Source of the DNA: Pseudomonas tumuqii
Lineage (GTDB): Bacteria; Pseudomonadota; Gammaproteobacteria; Pseudomonadales; Pseudomonadaceae
DNA length: 64,000 nt
NCBI RefSeq assembly: GCF_013184545.1
Contig: NZ_JAAOJA010000004.1
Coordinates: 186,001-250,000, forward strand
Reading direction: 5' to 3'
A model generated the notes under the pieces. That model worked only from the letters and a program-made list of their open reading frames with translations, was not told where the DNA came from and did no database searches. How positions within the stretch are numbered: the stretch's first letter is position 1; every line of letters begins with the position of its first letter. Shown in pieces: positions 54,179 to 64,000 of this stretch. The translations under genes and the position numbers were made by a program.

Positions 54179-55630
54179 ATGAGCCAAGTCGTCTCCCTGC
54201 ACCCCTGGAAAAGACAGCAGCACCTCAACAGTGCCCACAATCAGCTGCTGATCGACGGGGTCAACGCCATCGAACTGGTCGAGCGCTATGGCTCGCCGCT
54301 GTTCGTCTACTCGGAAGCCAAGCTGCGCGATAACGCCCGGGATATCCTGGACAACTTCCGCCGGGTACACGGCAACACCCGGGTCTGCTTCGCCAGCAAG
54401 GCCTGCGCCAACCTGGCGGTGCTCAAGGTGTTCAAGGACAGCGGTCTGGATCTGGAGGTCAACTCCGGTGGCGAGTTCTACAAGGCGCAGATCGCCGGCT
54501 TCGCCCCGGCGCAGATGGTGTTCAACGGCGTGGCCAAGCAGCTGGGCGAGCTGCGCGAGGTGATCGGCGCCGGGATCAAGGCGATCAACGTCGATTCACT
54601 GTCGGAGCTGGCGCGCATCCTGGCGGTGGCGACCGAGCTGGGTCAGCAGGCGCGGGTCAGCCTGCGCATCATCCCGGAGATCCAGGGTGGTGCCGCCGCC
54701 GGCTGGCAGACCGGCACCTCGACCTCCAAGTTCGGCATGACCGCAGCGGAACAGGCCGAGGCCATCGAGCTGATCCTGGCCCATCCCACTGCGCTCAAGC
54801 TGGTGGGGGTGCATGCCCATATCGGCACCCAGGTCACCGACATTGCGGTGTACCAGGCCGAGGCCAACTTCCTCATCGACTACGTGCGTCAGGTCAGCGA
54901 GCGCCTGCCCTATGCCCTGGAGCATGTGAACCTGGGCGGCGGCTTCCCGAAGAACTACAGCAGCGCCGAGGAGAATTTCGACTCGGTGGCGCCGCACTAC
55001 CGCGCCAACTACCGCACCGGGGTCGACTTCGCCCTGCTCGCCGAACACCTGATCAAACCCATGGCCCAGGCCCTGGGGAGCGAGATCGAGCTGATCGTCG
55101 AACCGGGGCGCAGCATGGTCAGCGACAGCGCCATCCTGCTGACCCGCATCGAGGCGCACAAGCAGCGCCAGGGCCGCCCGGTGTTCTACCTGGACGCCGG
55201 CTACAGCGTGCTGTTCGACCTCTATAACGGCTGGTACTTCCATATGCTCAACGCCTCCCGCGCCGATGATCCGGACACCCGCCACTGCCGCATGGCCGGG
55301 CCGCTGTGCGACAGCAGCGACACCTACTACGACATCGAAGGCGAGGGCGCGGTGGCGGACCTGATCGCCGAGGAACCGGCGCTGGCCCAGCATCGCGCGG
55401 TGCTGGAACAGGTGCTGGTGCATCAGCCCAACCTGCGCGAGCTGCCGGCGGCCACCGCGCTGGGCGATGTGATCGCCCTGCTGGACGTGGGGGCCTACGC
55501 CCTGGAGATGATGAGCCAGTACTGCGGCCGCCAGTCCGCCGCCGCGGTGCTGGTGGACCAGCAGCAGGGCAGCCGCTTGATCCGTCGCCGTGGCGAGTAC
55601 GTCGACCTGTTGGCCCATGATCTGGACTGA
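54179..55630 (+). CDS. Group III PLP-dependent amino acid decarboxylase (LysA/SpeA-like)
   Basis: A 483-residue alanine-racemase-fold decarboxylase. PLP lysine K74 in 'FASKACAN', HIGTQ at 214-218, GGGF at 253-256 and EPGR at 308-311 are all present. The cross-subunit cysteine motif reads C377-D-S-S-D381, unlike CESGD of diaminopimelate decarboxylase or the CDG(x)D of ornithine decarboxylase. It should decarboxylate a basic or diamino acid; which one is open. ATG at 54179 is preferred to GTG at 54167. Placed after the transporter operon, it probably acts on the imported compound. Confidence 0.9.
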   Translation: MSQVVSLHPWKRQQHLNSAHNQLLIDGVNAIELVERYGSPLFVYSEAKLRDNARDILDNFRRVHGNTRVCFASKACANLAVLKVFKDSGLDLEVNSGGEFYKAQIAGFAPAQMVFNGVAKQLGELREVIGAGIKAINVDSLSELARILAVATELGQQARVSLRIIPEIQGGAAAGWQTGTSTSKFGMTAAEQAEAIELILAHPTALKLVGVHAHIGTQVTDIAVYQAEANFLIDYVRQVSERLPYALEHVNLGGGFPKNYSSAEENFDSVAPHYRANYRTGVDFALLAEHLIKPMAQALGSEIELIVEPGRSMVSDSAILLTRIEAHKQRQGRPVFYLDAGYSVLFDLYNGWYFHMLNASRADDPDTRHCRMAGPLCDSSDTYYDIEGEGAVADLIAEEPALAQHRAVLEQVLVHQPNLRELPAATALGDVIALLDVGAYALEMMSQYCGRQSAAAVLVDQQQGSRLIRRRGEYVDLLAHDLD

Positions 55631-55637
55631 GCTGCAG

Positions 55638-55697
55638 GTAGGGTGTGCCGTGCGCACCAGCCGGTTGCGGATTGCCGGTGCGCACGGCGCACCCTAC
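55638..55697. repeat. GTAGGGTG palindrome after the decarboxylase gene
   Basis: The 21-base unit beginning GTAGGGTGTGCCGTGCGCAC (55638-55658) matches the reverse complement of 55677-55697 at 20 of 21 positions. Non-coding, just behind the decarboxylase stop. Confidence 0.75.
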
Positions 55698-55768
55698 GAG
55701 GTTCGATGGCCTTATAGCCTTGCGCTAGGGGCTGTGGGCGGTGCACTGTTGCCTCCGGAGTGGCCGGG

Positions 55769-56749
55769 ATGACGGCCTGCCTGGGAGAACTACCGATCAT
55801 GCTGTCGCCCCGCGAGCGTTTGCTGCGCAACCTGGACTGGAATCTGCTGTACACCTTCCTGGTGATCGTCGAGGAAAGCAGCATCACCGGCGCGGCGCGC
55901 AAGCTGTCGCTCAGCCAGCCCAGCGTCAGCAATGCCCTCAAGCGTCTGGAGGAACACCTGGGCATGCGCCTGATCCAGCGCAAGAAGGGCATGTTCTCCC
56001 TCACCGAGCAGGGCCTGCGGGTCTACGAGTACATTTCCTCGGCCGGTAGCATCATCGACAAGATGGCCGAGCAGTACGCCGGCGAGGCCGGCGCGGTGCT
56101 CGGCGAGCTGCATATCCAGGTCGCCAGCCATGTCAGCTGCCAGCCCTTCGACGACAGCCTGGCGCAGTTCCACCGCCTCTATCCCAATGTGCTGATCAGC
56201 CTCAGTTCCCAGCCCAGCGCCGACATCGTCGACGCGGTGGCTCGGGACAGCCTGCATATCGGCATCAGCAACAAGAAGACCGCTCAGACCGGCCTGCACT
56301 TCGACCTGATTGGCTACGAGCAGATGGCCTTCTACTGCGGCCCGCGTCACCCGCTGTTTGGTCGCGCGGACCTGACCGCGGCGGACCTGCGCGGTCTGGC
56401 CTATGTCTCCTTCGAGAGCGACCAGCCCGGCGAGGGCCTCAGCGCGGTCAACTCGGTGCGCACCGAGCAGCAGTTCTGGGGGCGCCTGGTGGCGGTCTCG
56501 CCCAACGAGGAGGAGGTGCGCCGCCTGATCCTCGCCGGCCTCGGCTTCGGTGCCCTGACCGTGGAAGGGGCCAAGCCCTTCGTGGCGCAGAAACTGCTGT
56601 TCCAGCTGCCGCCCTACGCCAACCTGCCGGTCAACGAGGTGTACCTGGTCACCCCGGAAAACCAATTGCTGAGCGATGTGGAGCAGCTGTTTATCGGCCT
56701 GCTGCGCGAAGCGACGGTGGCGGCGGTGCGGGCGCGCTATTTCAAGTAG
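55769..56749 (+). CDS. LysR-family regulator
   Basis: A 326-residue LysR protein: helix-turn-helix around 'LLYTFLVIVEESSITGAARKLSLSQPSVSNALKRLEEHL' (residues about 26-65), then a two-lobed effector domain with 'FDLIGYEQMAFYCGPRHPLFG'. It is the last gene on the plus strand of the catabolic locus and is its likely regulator. The start is uncertain: ATG 55769 has GGAG eight bases upstream; ATG 55799 also has GGAG and would give 316 residues. The stop codon TAG lies within the start of the palindrome at 56746. Confidence 0.9.
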   Translation: MTACLGELPIMLSPRERLLRNLDWNLLYTFLVIVEESSITGAARKLSLSQPSVSNALKRLEEHLGMRLIQRKKGMFSLTEQGLRVYEYISSAGSIIDKMAEQYAGEAGAVLGELHIQVASHVSCQPFDDSLAQFHRLYPNVLISLSSQPSADIVDAVARDSLHIGISNKKTAQTGLHFDLIGYEQMAFYCGPRHPLFGRADLTAADLRGLAYVSFESDQPGEGLSAVNSVRTEQQFWGRLVAVSPNEEEVRRLILAGLGFGALTVEGAKPFVAQKLLFQLPPYANLPVNEVYLVTPENQLLSDVEQLFIGLLREATVAAVRARYFK

Positions 56750-56804
56750 GGTGCGCCGTGCGCACCGGCTTTTCCGGGGCATTGGTGCGCATGGCGCACC
56801 CTAC
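56746..56804. repeat. GTAGGGTG palindrome overlapping the lysR stop codon
   Basis: The 21-base unit beginning GTAGGGTGCGCCGTGCGCAC (56746-56766) pairs with 56784-56804 with one mismatch. The TAG within its first bases serves as the stop codon of the LysR gene. Confidence 0.75.
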
Positions 56805-56834
56805 GGAGCTACGCACACGGCCGGGAGCCCAACG

Positions 56835-56865
56835 AAAAAGGCGAAGCCCCTGGGCTTCGCCTTTT
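56835..56865. terminator. Bidirectional intrinsic terminator between lysR and rhlB-like genes
   Basis: AAAAA-GGCGAAGCCC-CT-GGGCTTCGCC-TTTT: a 10-bp GC-rich stem flanked by A and T runs, so it works in both directions. It separates two convergent genes. Confidence 0.9.
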
Positions 56866-56882
56866 GTTTGCCTAGCGCAAGC

Positions 56883-58349
56883 TTAGTGCTTGCGCGGCAC
56901 CGGCTTGAGCAGCTCTTCTGGCGGCATCTCGCAGTTGATCTTGCGCCCCAGCAGTTGCTCGATCGGCGGCAGGGCGTAGGCGTCGTTTTCGCTGGCGAAG
57001 CTGATCGAGGTGCCGCTGGCGCCCGCGCGACCGGTACGGCCGATGCGGTGCACGTAGTCGTCGGGCACGTCCGGCAGGGTGTAGTTGATCACGTGGCTGA
57101 TGGCGTCGACGTGAATCCCGCGGCCGGCCACGTCGGTGGCGACCATCACCCGGATCTTGCCTTCGCGGAAGCCTTCCAGGGTCTTGATCCGCTTGTGCTG
57201 CGGCACGTCTCCGGACATCTGCGCGGCGCTGATGCCGTCCCGGGTCAGGCGTTCTTCGATGCGCCGCACTTCGTCCTTGCGGTTGGCGAAGACCATCACC
57301 CGGATCCAGTCGTTCTGCGCGATCAGGTTGTACAGCAGCTTGTACTTGTCGCTGGAGGCGACCATGTAGACATGCTGCTCGACGGTGTCGCTGGCCACGT
57401 TCTCCGACTCGATCTCGACGATGGCCGGGTCGGTCGTCCACTGCTTGGCCAGGTTCATCACGTCTTCGGTGAAGGTGGCGGAGAACAGCAGGGTCTGGCG
57501 CTCGTTCTTCGGCGGGGTCTGGCGGATGATCTGCCGCACCTGGGGGATAAAGCCCATGTCGAGCATGCGATCGGCTTCATCGAGCACCATCACCTCGACC
57601 ATGTCCAGGTGCACTTCGCCGCGCTGGTTGAAGTCGAGCAAACGACCCGGAGTCGCCACCAGGATGTCGCAATAGCGCGACTCGAGCAGCTTGAGCTGTT
57701 TGTCGAAGTCCATGCCGCCGACGAAGCTCATCACGTTGAGCCCGGTGTACTTGGTCAGGTCCGCGGCGTCCTTGGCGATCTGCACCACCAGCTCGCGGGT
57801 CGGCGCGATGATCAGCGCACGTGGCTCACCCATGTAGCGCTCTTTCGGCGGCGGGGTCTGCAGCAGCTGGGTGATGATCGAGATCAGGAAGGCGGCGGTC
57901 TTGCCGGTGCCGGTCTGGGCGCGGCCGATGGCGTCCTGGCCCTTGAGGGTGAAACCCAGCACCTGCGCCTGGATCGGTGTGCAGTAGGGGAAGCCCAGGT
58001 CGTGGATCGCATGCATCAGCTCGGGGGAGAGCTTGAAGTCATGAAAGCGGGTCTTGCCTTCGGCCGGTTCGACCGCGAAGTCTTCCAGTTTCCAGGTGTC
58101 CAGCGGCTTGGCTGGGCGCTGGCGCCGGGGTTTGTCGGCCTTGGCGGCGGGTTTCTCTTGGCTGACCACCAGCGCAGAGGGGTTGCCGCTAGTGCTGGCC
58201 GTGTGGAGCGGCTTGGCCGTGCGCTTGGGTTGCTCGTGGTTGGAGTCGCCGCTACGGGGCGTGGTTGGCGAAGCAGACGTGCTGGTTGGGCTGGGCTGCT
58301 CGCCCTCGGCTTTGCCGAACATTTTCTTGAGTGCTTTGAGCACGGTCAT
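56883..58349 (-). CDS. rhlB: DEAD-box RNA helicase, RhlB-like
   Basis: A 488-residue ATP-dependent RNA helicase. A low-complexity N-terminal extension of about 100 residues (Ser, Thr, Pro, Lys) precedes the core: Q-motif '[10 protein letters not shown]', Walker A AQTGTGKT at 144-151, DEAD at 257-260, SAT, and '[10 protein letters not shown]'. It matches RhlB of Pseudomonas, which unwinds RNA during turnover with RNase E. Ends in a short basic tail instead of an extended RNA-binding region. Confidence 0.93.
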   Translation of the reverse strand: MTVLKALKKMFGKAEGEQPSPTSTSASPTTPRSGDSNHEQPKRTAKPLHTASTSGNPSALVVSQEKPAAKADKPRRQRPAKPLDTWKLEDFAVEPAEGKTRFHDFKLSPELMHAIHDLGFPYCTPIQAQVLGFTLKGQDAIGRAQTGTGKTAAFLISIITQLLQTPPPKERYMGEPRALIIAPTRELVVQIAKDAADLTKYTGLNVMSFVGGMDFDKQLKLLESRYCDILVATPGRLLDFNQRGEVHLDMVEVMVLDEADRMLDMGFIPQVRQIIRQTPPKNERQTLLFSATFTEDVMNLAKQWTTDPAIVEIESENVASDTVEQHVYMVASSDKYKLLYNLIAQNDWIRVMVFANRKDEVRRIEERLTRDGISAAQMSGDVPQHKRIKTLEGFREGKIRVMVATDVAGRGIHVDAISHVINYTLPDVPDDYVHRIGRTGRAGASGTSISFASENDAYALPPIEQLLGRKINCEMPPEELLKPVPRKH

Positions 58350-58592
58350 CTCGTCAATTGGTTAAGGAGTGAACGGCTGCCAGTGTAAAGCAAGAAGCCG
58401 GCGCGGCGAAGTGCCATGGCTGGCGGGTGCTGTCAGCAGCGCTGGGCGCATCCTTGGGTCCTTGCTGGCCTCCGAGGTTGTGAAAATATCGAGTGCCGTC
58501 GCTAGCCGGGGCGGCCCGCTTCGTAACCGGGATAAGCCTGGGCGCAATCCGGGAAACCCGCCCCGGATTACGCTGGCGCTCAGCCAGGTGCG

Positions 58593-61658
<3,066 letters not shown>

Positions 61659-62687
61659 ATGAAGATGGTGAAATCCACCCTGGCTATTCTGACTACCGCA
61701 ACCGTTCTGGGTGTCAGCGGCTTCGTGCACGCTGGCGCGACCCTGGACGCGGTACAAAAGAAAGGTTTCGTTCAGTGCGGTATCAGCGATGGTCTGCCTG
61801 GCTTCTCCTACGCCGATGAAAAAGGCAATTATTTCGGCCTCGACGTCGATGTATGCCGCGCAGTGGCCGCTGCCCTGTTTGGCGATGCGACCAAGGTCAA
61901 ATACAGCCCGTTGACCGCCAAGGAGCGCTTCACCGCGCTGCAATCCGGCGAAGTCGATGTGCTGTCGCGCAACACCACCTGGACCAGTTCGCGTGACTCC
62001 GGCCTGGGCCTGAACTTCACCGGCACCAACTATTATGACGGTCAGGGTTTCCTGGTTAACAAGAAACTCGGGGTGACCAGTGCCAAGGAACTCGACGGCG
62101 CTACCGTGTGCATCCAGGCCGGTACCACCACCGAGCTGAACCTCTCGGACTACTTCCGCGCCAACGGCCTGAAGTACACCCCGATCACTTACGATACTTC
62201 CGACGAGAGCGCTACTTCTCTGGAGTCCGGTCGTTGTGACGTGCTGACTTCCGACCAGTCGCAACTCTATGCTCAGCGCATCAAGCTGGCTGCGCCGCTG
62301 GAGTACGTGGTACTGCCGGAAGTGATCTCGAAAGAGCCGCTGGGTCCGGTTGTGCGCCAGGGCGACGAAGAGTGGTTCGACATCGTGCGCTGGAGCCTGT
62401 TCGCCATGCTCAACGCCGAAGAACTGGGCATCGACTCGAAGAACGTCGAGGAAACGGCCAAAACCACCAAGAACCCGGATATCGCCCGCCTGCTGGGAGT
62501 CGAGGGTGAGTTTGGCAAGGATCTGAAACTGCCGAAGGACTGGGCCGTGCAGATCATCAAGCAAGTGGGCAACTACGCTGAGAGCTTTGACCGCAACGTC
62601 GGTGCCGGCAGCGAGTTGAAGATCGAGCGCGGTCTCAACGCCCTGTGGAACAAAGGTGGTCTGCAATACGCACCGCCAGTGCGTTGA
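61659..62687 (+). CDS. aapJ: AapJ, general L-amino acid binding protein
   Basis: A 342-residue periplasmic binding protein with a signal peptide (about 1-25, 'GFVHAGATL') and the AapJ blocks 'VQCGISDGLPGFSYADEKGNYFGLDVDVCRAVAAALFGD', 'NTTWTSSRDSGLGLNFTG' and 'DVLTSDQSQLYAQRI'. It delivers L-amino acids to the AapQMP importer. Start ATG at 61659 follows GGAGG. A strong stem-loop separates it from aapQ, which usually gives excess binding protein over permease. Confidence 0.96.
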   Translation: MKMVKSTLAILTTATVLGVSGFVHAGATLDAVQKKGFVQCGISDGLPGFSYADEKGNYFGLDVDVCRAVAAALFGDATKVKYSPLTAKERFTALQSGEVDVLSRNTTWTSSRDSGLGLNFTGTNYYDGQGFLVNKKLGVTSAKELDGATVCIQAGTTTELNLSDYFRANGLKYTPITYDTSDESATSLESGRCDVLTSDQSQLYAQRIKLAAPLEYVVLPEVISKEPLGPVVRQGDEEWFDIVRWSLFAMLNAEELGIDSKNVEETAKTTKNPDIARLLGVEGEFGKDLKLPKDWAVQIIKQVGNYAESFDRNVGAGSELKIERGLNALWNKGGLQYAPPVR

Positions 62688-62738
62688 TCGTCTTTGCCGA
62701 CGTCCCGTCCTGGGGCGCCGGCAGGTTCTAGATGACGT

Positions 62739-62774
62739 GAACCCCCATGCCCGCCAATGCGGGCATGGGGGTTC
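62739..62774 (+). terminator. 16-bp stem-loop between aapJ and aapQ
   Basis: GAACCCCCATGCCCGC and its exact reverse complement enclose the loop CAAT. Placed 51 bases beyond the aapJ stop and 13 before aapQ, it is likely a partial terminator or a stabiliser of the aapJ mRNA. Confidence 0.8.
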
Positions 62775-62787
62775 CTAGAGGGCTCCT

Positions 62788-63972
62788 ATGCAAACTCCTG
62801 CAAATGTCTCGCGCCCACGTGGATCGGTCTGGACCGACCCCAAAGTGCGCGCATGGCTATTCCAGATCATTGCCGTTATTGCCGTCGTGGCGATCGGCTG
62901 GTTTCTGTTCGACAACACCCAGACCAACCTCGAGAAGCGCGGGATTACCTCCGGGTTCTCCTTTCTCAACAACAGTGCCGGGTTCGGCATTGCTCAGCAC
63001 CTGATCGATTACAACGAAAGCGACACCTATGGACGGGTCTTCTTCGTCGGTTTGCTCAACACCCTGCTGGTGTCGGTGATCGGCATCGTCCTGGCGACCA
63101 TTATGGGGTTCATCCTCGGTGTGGCGCGGCTGTCGCCCAACTGGTTGATCGGCAAAGTCGCTACCGTCTACATCGAGACCTTCCGCAATATCCCGCCGCT
63201 GCTGCAGATCTTCTTCTGGTACTTCGCGGTGATGCTCTCGCTACCCGGCCCGCGTGCCAGCCTGGAGATAGGTCAGACCTTCTTCCTCAACAGTCGCGGT
63301 TTGTATATGCCGGCGCCGAGCCCCTCGGACAGCTTTGTCACCTTTTTCGGGGCTGTAGTGGTGGCGATCATCGGCATCGTGTTGCTGACACGCTGGTCGA
63401 GGGCGCGGTTCGAGGCCACCGGCAGGTACTTTCCGGTGTCCCTGGGGGCGATCCCGCTGTTGCTGGTGCTGCCTGGCCTGGCCGTGCTGCTGACCGGCAA
63501 TCCGTTGCAGTGGAGCACACCCGAGCTGACCGGTTTCAACTTCCGTGGCGGCTGGGTGCTGATTCCCGAGCTGATAGCCTTGACCCTGGCCTTGTCCATC
63601 TATACGGCGGCGTTCATCGCCGAGAACGTACGCTCCGGGATCATGGCGGTCAGTCATGGACAGACCGAGGCAGCCCGTTCGCTGGGCCTGCCGGCCGGCA
63701 AGACCCTGCGTCTGGTGATCATTCCCCAGGCCATGCGGGTGATCATTCCACCGCTGACCAGTCAGTACCTCAACCTGGCGAAGAATTCCTCGCTGGCGGC
63801 AGGTATCGGTTATCCGGACATGGTCTCGCTGTTCGCCGGTACGGTACTCAACCAGACGGGGCAAGCCATCGAGGTGATTGCCATCACCATGAGTGTGTAC
63901 CTGGCCATCAGCATCAGCATTTCCATGTTGATGAATTGGTACAACAAGCGCATGGCGCTGATCGAACGCTAG
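62788..63972 (+). CDS. aapQ: AapQ, general L-amino acid ABC transporter permease
   Basis: A 394-residue inner-membrane permease, longer than HisQ-type proteins as is usual for AapQ. About eight hydrophobic segments, 'ETFRNIPPLLQIFFWYFAVM', and the EAA-loop 'EAARSLGLPAGKTLRLVIIPQAMRVIIPP' are present. AGAGGG precedes the ATG. Forms the channel with AapM. Confidence 0.95.
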   Translation: MQTPANVSRPRGSVWTDPKVRAWLFQIIAVIAVVAIGWFLFDNTQTNLEKRGITSGFSFLNNSAGFGIAQHLIDYNESDTYGRVFFVGLLNTLLVSVIGIVLATIMGFILGVARLSPNWLIGKVATVYIETFRNIPPLLQIFFWYFAVMLSLPGPRASLEIGQTFFLNSRGLYMPAPSPSDSFVTFFGAVVVAIIGIVLLTRWSRARFEATGRYFPVSLGAIPLLLVLPGLAVLLTGNPLQWSTPELTGFNFRGGWVLIPELIALTLALSIYTAAFIAENVRSGIMAVSHGQTEAARSLGLPAGKTLRLVIIPQAMRVIIPPLTSQYLNLAKNSSLAAGIGYPDMVSLFAGTVLNQTGQAIEVIAITMSVYLAISISISMLMNWYNKRMALIER

Positions 63973-63982
63973 AGGACAAGCC

Positions 63983-64000
63983 ATGAGCACTCATACTTTC
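63983..64000 (+). CDS. aapM: AapM, start only (runs off the window)
   Basis: Only six codons (Met-Ser-Thr-His-Thr-Phe) are inside the window, preceded by GAGGA eight bases upstream and lying 10 bases after aapQ. Identified as the second permease gene by operon order alone; the sequence itself is too short to prove it. Confidence 0.6.

Overview
The window reads as chromosome from a fluorescent-group or P. mendocina/oleovorans-like Pseudomonas (genus fairly certain, species not). The grounds are high GC with strong third-position bias, a complete 12-gene alginate operon in the canonical Pseudomonas order (algD-8-44-K-E-G-X-L-I-J-F-A), moaCDE, phoH, an RhlB-type helicase, the general amino-acid transporter genes aapJQ(M), and REP-type palindromes between genes. 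No rRNA, tRNA, CRISPR array, prophage or intact insertion sequence was seen.

Layout. 1-2 kb: 5' part of a SWIM/SNF2 helicase and an AraC regulator. 2.1-7.3 kb: a small accessory block with less GC-biased codon use (AraC regulator; SDR, glyoxalase-fold protein and saccharopine-dehydrogenase-like reductase in one operon; HxlR regulator; SnoaL-like protein; PhnB-like protein), preceded by a MITE-like inverted-repeat element. 7.4-15.9 kb: housekeeping and envelope genes (hemerythrin, glycine-zipper lipoprotein, EamA exporter, dual-GAF c-di-GMP phosphodiesterase with a degenerate GGDEF, periplasmic cupin, DUF2459 lipoprotein, membrane protein and SDR pair, small membrane protein). 16-32.5 kb: the alginate operon on the minus strand, with a 620-bp upstream control region that carries an exact AlgR box and a plausible AlgU promoter. 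33-38 kb: yaaA, a His-rich CDF metal exporter, PIN-PhoH ATPase and moaCDE.

38-57 kb is an amine and amino-acid catabolic region. It holds a class III aminotransferase, APC permease and aldehyde dehydrogenase facing a LysR regulator, then an unrelated DUF3300/DUF2950 envelope pair. After that comes a divergent locus: FAD monooxygenase, RidA-like, DUF1028 and M20 deacetylase genes on the minus strand; a polar amino-acid ABC transporter, a group-III PLP decarboxylase and a LysR regulator on the plus strand. I infer that an N-substituted basic amino acid or similar nitrogen compound is imported, N-deacylated or oxidised, decarboxylated to an amine, and finished by the aminotransferase and dehydrogenase. 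The substrate is not identifiable from sequence, and this locus is the best candidate here for an undescribed pathway.

57-64 kb: rhlB-like helicase, acyl-CoA synthetase with a coupled carboxylesterase, and the start of the aap transporter operon behind a near-consensus sigma-54 promoter.

The alginate genes work as one unit. AlgA and AlgD make GDP-mannuronate. Alg8 and Alg44 polymerise it under c-di-GMP control. AlgG, X, L and K form the periplasmic scaffold. AlgI, J, F and X acetylate the chain. AlgE exports it.
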